Assembly: GCF_000282355.1 (NCBI RefSeq)
Contig: NZ_AKJL01000077.1
Span: 1-40,413, forward strand
DNA length: 40,413 bases
Direction of reading: 5' to 3'
From: Pseudomonas sp. GM49
GTDB taxonomy: Bacteria > Pseudomonadota > Gammaproteobacteria > Pseudomonadales > Pseudomonadaceae
Shown here: positions 34,552-40,413 of the stretch, in pieces
Layout of the letters: the number at the start of each line of letters is the position of its first letter
How positions within the stretch are numbered: the first letter of the stretch is position 1
Program-made: the position numbers and the translations under genes
Notes under the pieces: generated by a model
The model's database searches: none
What the model saw: only the letters and a program-made list of their open reading frames with translations
What the model was told of the DNA's origin: nothing

Positions 34552-36549
34552 TTAGTCTTCCAGCAACTCTTCAGCCTGACCCAGGATGTTTTCCAGGGTG
34601 AAGCCGAACTCTTCGAACAAGGCCGACGCAGGCGCCGACTCGCCGTAGGTGGTCATGCCGATCACGCGACCTTCCAGACCCACGTACTTGTACCAGTAGT
34701 CGGCGTGGGAAGCCTCGATGGCGATACGGGCGCTGACCTGCAACGGCAGGACCGATTGCTTGTAGCCGGCGTCCTGGGCGTCGAACACGCTGGTGCACGG
34801 CATGGAAACCACGCGCACCTTGCGGCCCTGCTCGGTCAGCTTGTCGTAAGCCTGAACCGCCAGACCCACTTCGGAACCCGTGGCAATCAGGATCAGCTCA
34901 GGCTCGCCTGCGCAGTCCTTCAACACGTAACCGCCACGGGCGATCTCTTCGATCTGAATCGCATTGCGGGTTTGGTGCTGCAGGTTCTGACGCGAGAAGA
35001 TCAGGGCCGAAGGACCGTCCTTGCGCTCCAGCGCGTACTTCCAGCACACCGCCGATTCAACGGCGTCGGCTGGACGCCAGGTATCGAGGTTCGGCGTGCA
35101 GCGCAGGCTGGCCAGTTGCTCGATTGGCTGGTGAGTCGGGCCGTCTTCGCCCAGACCGATGGAGTCGTGGGTATAGACGTGGATCACACGCTGCTTCATC
35201 AGGGCCGACATGCGCACCGCGTTGCGCGCGTATTCCATGAACATCAGGAAGGTCGCGCCGTAAGGCACCAGGCCGCCGTGCAGGGCAACACCGTTCATGA
35301 TCGCGGTCATGCCGAACTCACGCACGCCGTAGTACATGTAGTTGCCGCTGGCGTCTTCGGCGGTGACGCCTTTGCAGCCTTTCCACAGAGTCAGGTTGGA
35401 ACCGGCCAGGTCAGCCGAGCCGCCGAGGAACTCAGGCAGCAGCGGGCCAAATGCGTTCAGGGCATTCTGGCTGGCTTTACGACTGGCGATGGTTTCGCCC
35501 TTGGCGGCCACTTCGGCGATGTACGCCGAGGCTTTTTCCGAGAAGTCGGCTGGCAGATCGCCGCTCAGACGACGCACCAGTTCGTTGGCTTCGGCAGGGA
35601 ACGCGGCGGAGTAGGCAGCGAAACGCTGGTCCCACTCGGCTTCCACAGCGCGACCGGCTTCCTTGGCATCCCACTCGGCGTAGATATCGGCCGGGATTTC
35701 GAACGGGCCATGATTCCATTTCAGCGCCGCACGGGTCAGGGCGATTTCCGCGTCACCCAGCGGGGCGCCGTGGCAGTCTTCCTTACCTTGCTTGTTCGGC
35801 GAACCGAAACCGATGGTGGTCTTGCAGCAGATCAGGGTTGGCTGCTCGCTTTTGCGCGCAGTGTCGATCGCAGTCTTGATCTCTTCCGGGTCGTGACCGT
35901 CGACATTGCGGATCACTTGCCAGTTGTAGGACTCAAAACGCTTCGGCGTGTCGTCGGTGAACCAGCCTTCGACTTCGCCATCGATGGAGATGCCGTTGTC
36001 ATCGTAGAAGGCGATCAGCTTGCCCAGGCCCAAGGTACCGGCCAGGGAAGCGACTTCGTGGGAAATGCCTTCCATCATGCAGCCATCACCCAGGAACACA
36101 TAGGTGTGGTGGTCGACGATGTTGTGGCCAGGACGGTTGAACTGCGCCGCCATGACTTTTTCAGCCAGGGCAAAACCCACGGCGTTGGCCAGGCCCTGGC
36201 CCAGTGGGCCGGTGGTGGTTTCCACGCCAGGGGTGTAGCCGAGCTCCGGGTGACCCGGGGTACGGCTGTGCAGTTGACGGAATTGTTTCAAGTCGTCAAT
36301 CGACAGGTCGTAGCCGGTCAGGTGCAGCAGCGAGTAGATCAACATCGAGCCGTGGCCGTTGGACAGCACGAAGCGGTCACGGTCGGCGAACGATGGATTG
36401 CTCGGGTTGTGCTTGAGGTAGTCGCGCCAAAGTACTTCGGCGATATCTGCCATACCCATAGGGGCACCGGGATGGCCGCTGTTGGCTTTTTGCACGGCAT
36501 CCATGCTGAGGGCACGAATGGCGTTGGCACGCTCACGACGGCTAGGCAT
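34552..36549 (-). CDS. tkt: transketolase
   Basis: The product is a 665-residue thiamine-diphosphate enzyme of the pentose phosphate pathway that also supplies erythrose 4-phosphate. The ThDP/metal motif runs from GDGCMMEG to [11 protein letters not shown]. Other family motifs are [20 protein letters not shown] and [20 protein letters not shown]. The ATG at 36549 ([14 protein letters not shown]) has AGGAGA upstream. A minus-strand promoter TTGGAA (36660-36655), 17 bp, TATCTG (36637-36632) predicts a 75-nt leader. It heads the tkt-epd-pgk cluster and is divergent from the SahR-like gene. Confidence 0.95.
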   Translation of the reverse strand: MPSRRERANAIRALSMDAVQKANSGHPGAPMGMADIAEVLWRDYLKHNPSNPSFADRDRFVLSNGHGSMLIYSLLHLTGYDLSIDDLKQFRQLHSRTPGHPELGYTPGVETTTGPLGQGLANAVGFALAEKVMAAQFNRPGHNIVDHHTYVFLGDGCMMEGISHEVASLAGTLGLGKLIAFYDDNGISIDGEVEGWFTDDTPKRFESYNWQVIRNVDGHDPEEIKTAIDTARKSEQPTLICCKTTIGFGSPNKQGKEDCHGAPLGDAEIALTRAALKWNHGPFEIPADIYAEWDAKEAGRAVEAEWDQRFAAYSAAFPAEANELVRRLSGDLPADFSEKASAYIAEVAAKGETIASRKASQNALNAFGPLLPEFLGGSADLAGSNLTLWKGCKGVTAEDASGNYMYYGVREFGMTAIMNGVALHGGLVPYGATFLMFMEYARNAVRMSALMKQRVIHVYTHDSIGLGEDGPTHQPIEQLASLRCTPNLDTWRPADAVESAVCWKYALERKDGPSALIFSRQNLQHQTRNAIQIEEIARGGYVLKDCAGEPELILIATGSEVGLAVQAYDKLTEQGRKVRVVSMPCTSVFDAQDAGYKQSVLPLQVSARIAIEASHADYWYKYVGLEGRVIGMTTYGESAPASALFEEFGFTLENILGQAEELLED

Positions 36550-36742
36550 CGCTGATCTCCTGGGGGTTTGAATAAAACGAAACGGAAAAAAGGCGAGCAT
36601 TTTCCCTCACCGGGCCGCCTCGGGGCAATGACAGATAGTCATCTGGAGGCGTTTTTCCAACGGATAACGGCGGTTTCGCCTGATGAATCCTTTCCGCCGT
36701 TCGTTTGTTGACTGAAGCTAACGTCGAGAAGTGCCATCCATC

Positions 36743-36772
36743 GAGCAATATCAAAACTTTTTGATATTGCTC
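36743..36772. promoter_or_regulatory. 30-bp palindrome, candidate operator of the SahR-like regulator
   Basis: GAGCAATATCAAAA and TTTTGATATTGCTC are perfect 14-bp complements separated by 2 bp. The site ends exactly where the -35 box of the regulator promoter begins (36773). This position fits an autorepressing ArsR-family protein. Confidence 0.65.
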
Positions 36773-36801
36773 TTGCGATGCATTCGACCCGTGACTAGAC
36801 T
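36773..36801 (+). promoter_or_regulatory. promoter of the SahR-like gene and metK
   Basis: TTGCGA (36773-36778) and TAGACT (36796-36801) are 17 bp apart. The predicted transcript start near 36808 is only about 3 nt before the ATG at 36811, and there is no Shine-Dalgarno sequence, so the mRNA would be nearly leaderless. Confidence 0.55.
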
Positions 36802-36810
36802 GCCGCCCCT

Positions 36811-37806
36811 ATGAACTTACGCGTGCCTTCCATTCAACATGACGATTGCGATGAGCTGGCGGCCTTGTGCAAGGCTGGCGGCGATCCCTTGCGGCTGAAT
36901 GTTTTGCGCGCACTGGCCAACGATTCGTTCGGTGTGCTGGAACTGGCGCAGATCTTCGGCATCGGCCAGTCAGGCATGAGCCACCACCTCAAGGTACTGG
37001 CCCAGGCCGACCTGGTGGCGACGCGCCGCGAAGGCAATGCGATTTTCTACCGTCGCGCCCTGCCCCACACCGAACTGCCGGGCGGCAAATTGCACGCAGC
37101 CCTGCTCGAAGAAGTGGACAACCTGACGCTGCCGGCCGATGTGCAGGCGCGCATCACCCAGGTCCATGGGCAACGTGCGGCGGCCAGCCAGGATTTTTTC
37201 TCACGGGTAGCGGAGAAGTTTCGCGCCCAGCAAGACTTGATCGCCGGCCTGCCGCAATACCGCGAAAGCGTGGTGGCCCTGCTCGACAAGCTGAGCTTCG
37301 ACAAAGACGCCACGGCCATTGAAGTCGGCCCTGGCGATGGCGCATTCCTGCCGGAACTGGCGCGCCGCTTCTCGCAAGTCACGGCACTGGACAACAGCAG
37401 CGCGATGCTCGAACTGGCGCGCCAGGTCTGCGAACGCGACAAGCTGACTAACGTTAACCTGCAATTGGCCGATGCATTGAACGGCGTCAGCCTCAAGGCC
37501 GATTGCGTGGTACTGAACATGGTGCTGCATCATTTTGCCGCGCCGGCCGATGCGCTCAAGCACATGGCCCACTTGCTGCAACCAGGCGGTAGCCTGTTAG
37601 TGACAGAGTTATGTAGCCACAACCAGAGTTGGGCCAAGGAGGCCTGCGGTGATCTCTGGCTGGGGTTTGAACAGGACGATTTGGCCCGCTGGGCCACCGC
37701 TGCGGGACTCGCTCCCGGGGAAAGCCTCTATGTAGGCTTACGCAATGGTTTCCAGATCCAGGTCCGCCATTTTCAGCGACCGGCTGGCGACACTCACCAT
37801 CGGTAA
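36811..37806 (+). CDS. SahR-like ArsR-family regulator fused to a methyltransferase-type domain
   Basis: The 331-residue protein has an ArsR winged helix at about 20-90 (LAQIFGIGQSGMSHHLKVLAQADLV) and a class I methyltransferase fold at about 165-290 with the SAM-site motif IEVGPGDGAF at 170-179. The ELCVCD metal site of ArsR metal sensors is absent (GVLELAQIFG), so it is not a metal sensor. ArsR proteins of this fusion type are described as SahR, sensing S-adenosylhomocysteine and controlling the SAM cycle. Its position 18 bp before metK supports that role. Start: ATG at 36811 without a Shine-Dalgarno; GTG at 36823 is an alternative. Confidence 0.85.
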   Translation: MNLRVPSIQHDDCDELAALCKAGGDPLRLNVLRALANDSFGVLELAQIFGIGQSGMSHHLKVLAQADLVATRREGNAIFYRRALPHTELPGGKLHAALLEEVDNLTLPADVQARITQVHGQRAAASQDFFSRVAEKFRAQQDLIAGLPQYRESVVALLDKLSFDKDATAIEVGPGDGAFLPELARRFSQVTALDNSSAMLELARQVCERDKLTNVNLQLADALNGVSLKADCVVLNMVLHHFAAPADALKHMAHLLQPGGSLLVTELCSHNQSWAKEACGDLWLGFEQDDLARWATAAGLAPGESLYVGLRNGFQIQVRHFQRPAGDTHHR

Positions 37807-37824
37807 TTTCAGGAAAACATCGAG

Positions 37825-39838
<2,014 letters not shown>

Positions 39839-39934
39839 CTGTCAGCCCCGCGTCCACCGGGAACCCCTGTGGGCCGCCAGGCTCCAACAAGCCATCGCCA
39901 CACCGGTCTGCTTGCCTTCTTACATGGAGCTTTT

Positions 39935-40330
39935 ATGAAATTTCTTTCACCGCTCGCCCTGTTGACCCTTTGCAGCGTGTTGGCCACCCCGTTGATGGCG
40001 GACGAGGAAGCGCCGGGTCTGACCGGTTGTGCGGCCAAGAAGCAAGGCATCGTCAACCAGATCGAATTGGCCAAGGTCCACGGTAACGCCGACCAGCAGG
40101 CAGGCCTGGAAAAAGCCCTGAGCGAAGTCGAAGCGAACTGCACCGACGCCTCACTGAAGAAAGAACGGGAAAACAAGGTGCTCGACGCCAGGCACGAAGT
40201 CAGCACGCGTCAGGCGGACCTCGACAAGGCCATGAAAAAAGGCGACCCCGACAAGATCAACAAGCGCAAAGACAAACTCGCCGATGCCCGCAAGGAATTG
40301 CAGGACGCCCTGGATGAGCTGGATAAATAA
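39935..40330 (+). CDS. DUF1090 (YqjC-type) periplasmic protein
   Basis: The 131-residue protein has a signal peptide (MKFLSPLALLTLCSVLATPLMA) followed by DEEAPGLTGCAAKKQ. Two Cys (LTGCAAK and EANCTDA) may form a disulfide. The rest is highly charged and helical, with the heptad-like stretch RHEVSTRQADLDKAMKKGD and KDKLADARKELQDALDELDK, as in YqjC/DUF1090 proteins of unknown function. ATG at 39935 follows a GGAGC site. It has its own 96-bp spacer after the ligB remnant. Confidence 0.82.
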   Translation: MKFLSPLALLTLCSVLATPLMADEEAPGLTGCAAKKQGIVNQIELAKVHGNADQQAGLEKALSEVEANCTDASLKKERENKVLDARHEVSTRQADLDKAMKKGDPDKINKRKDKLADARKELQDALDELDK

Positions 40331-40390
40331 GCACTGGCAACGAACATGGATCTTTGGTGCTACTAAAGCAGCCTTCGTCGGTACGCCGCC

Positions 40391-40413
40391 CGGAGCAAGC
40401 CCGCTCCCACATT
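40391..40413. repeat. partial REP at the window end
   Basis: CGGAGCAAGCCCGCTCCCAC followed by ATT matches a REP arm (GCAAGCCCGCTCCCACA type) with a degenerate left end. Its partner would lie beyond the window. Confidence 0.6.

Noticed and set aside
33760..36555. A 931-codon open frame on the plus strand
   Set aside because: It lies antisense to tkt and epd, whose motifs are unmistakable. High-GC codon bias keeps the opposite frame free of stops, and its translation is rich in His, Gln and Gly with no domain.
36743..36772. The 30-bp palindrome as a bidirectional terminator
   Set aside because: It lies between two divergent promoters rather than after a gene and has no GC-rich stem or clear T-run beyond the stem. 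An operator fits better.

Overview
This window looks like a chromosomal segment of a Pseudomonas of the fluorescens group. The reasons are the high G+C content, the intact choline/glycine-betaine locus in the gbdR-sdaB-cbcXWV-betT-betIBA order known from P. aeruginosa, the metK-regulator-tkt-epd-pgk-fba block known from the same species, and the many short palindromic REP/REPIN repeats typical of fluorescens-group genomes. No phage, plasmid, integron, transposase, CRISPR array, tRNA or rRNA gene was seen. Most of it is core chromosome, so the less ordinary observations concern regulatory DNA, gene remnants and repeats.

Positions 1-14,533 form a quaternary-amine region. A 5'-truncated gamma-butyrobetaine dioxygenase gene (carnitine synthesis) is followed by a probable small RNA locus and an 88-codon hypothetical gene. 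Next come the activator gene gbdR, the serine dehydratase gene sdaB (end of the betaine-to-glycine-to-serine-to-pyruvate route), the choline/betaine/carnitine ABC importer cbcXWV, the BCCT choline transporter betT, and the choline oxidation operon betI-betB-betA. Regulatory DNA is readable here: a sigma-54 type promoter before gbdR, a two-turn direct repeat upstream of cbcX, and one perfect BetI-type palindrome that carries the -35 boxes of both the betT and betI promoters.

Positions 14,800-26,950 hold mixed housekeeping and accessory genes. There is a translationally coupled TldD/TldE-type protease pair with its own strong promoter, a DHA2 drug exporter, the RNA helicase gene dbpA, a HI0933-type flavoprotein, a YccS/FUSC membrane protein, a periplasmic solute-binding protein, an ElaA-type acetyltransferase, a winged-helix protein and a YgjP-type metallopeptidase. 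Nearly every gap carries a REPIN.

Positions 26,960-30,066 encode a four-domain cyclic-di-GMP protein (REC-PAS-GGDEF-EAL) whose EAL domain lacks a usual metal-ligand Asn, divergent from a PL7 alginate lyase without a signal peptide.

Positions 30,178-39,015 form the central-carbon and one-carbon block. On the minus strand are tkt, epd, pgk, two small lipoprotein genes (one MliC-like) and fba. On the plus strand a SahR-like ArsR-methyltransferase regulator gene is followed by metK, with a 30-bp palindrome abutting a promoter that would give an almost leaderless mRNA. Directly behind the metK terminator lies a Met-less 3' fragment of the NAD-dependent DNA ligase gene ligB, apparently a deletion remnant. 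A DUF1090 periplasmic protein gene closes the window.
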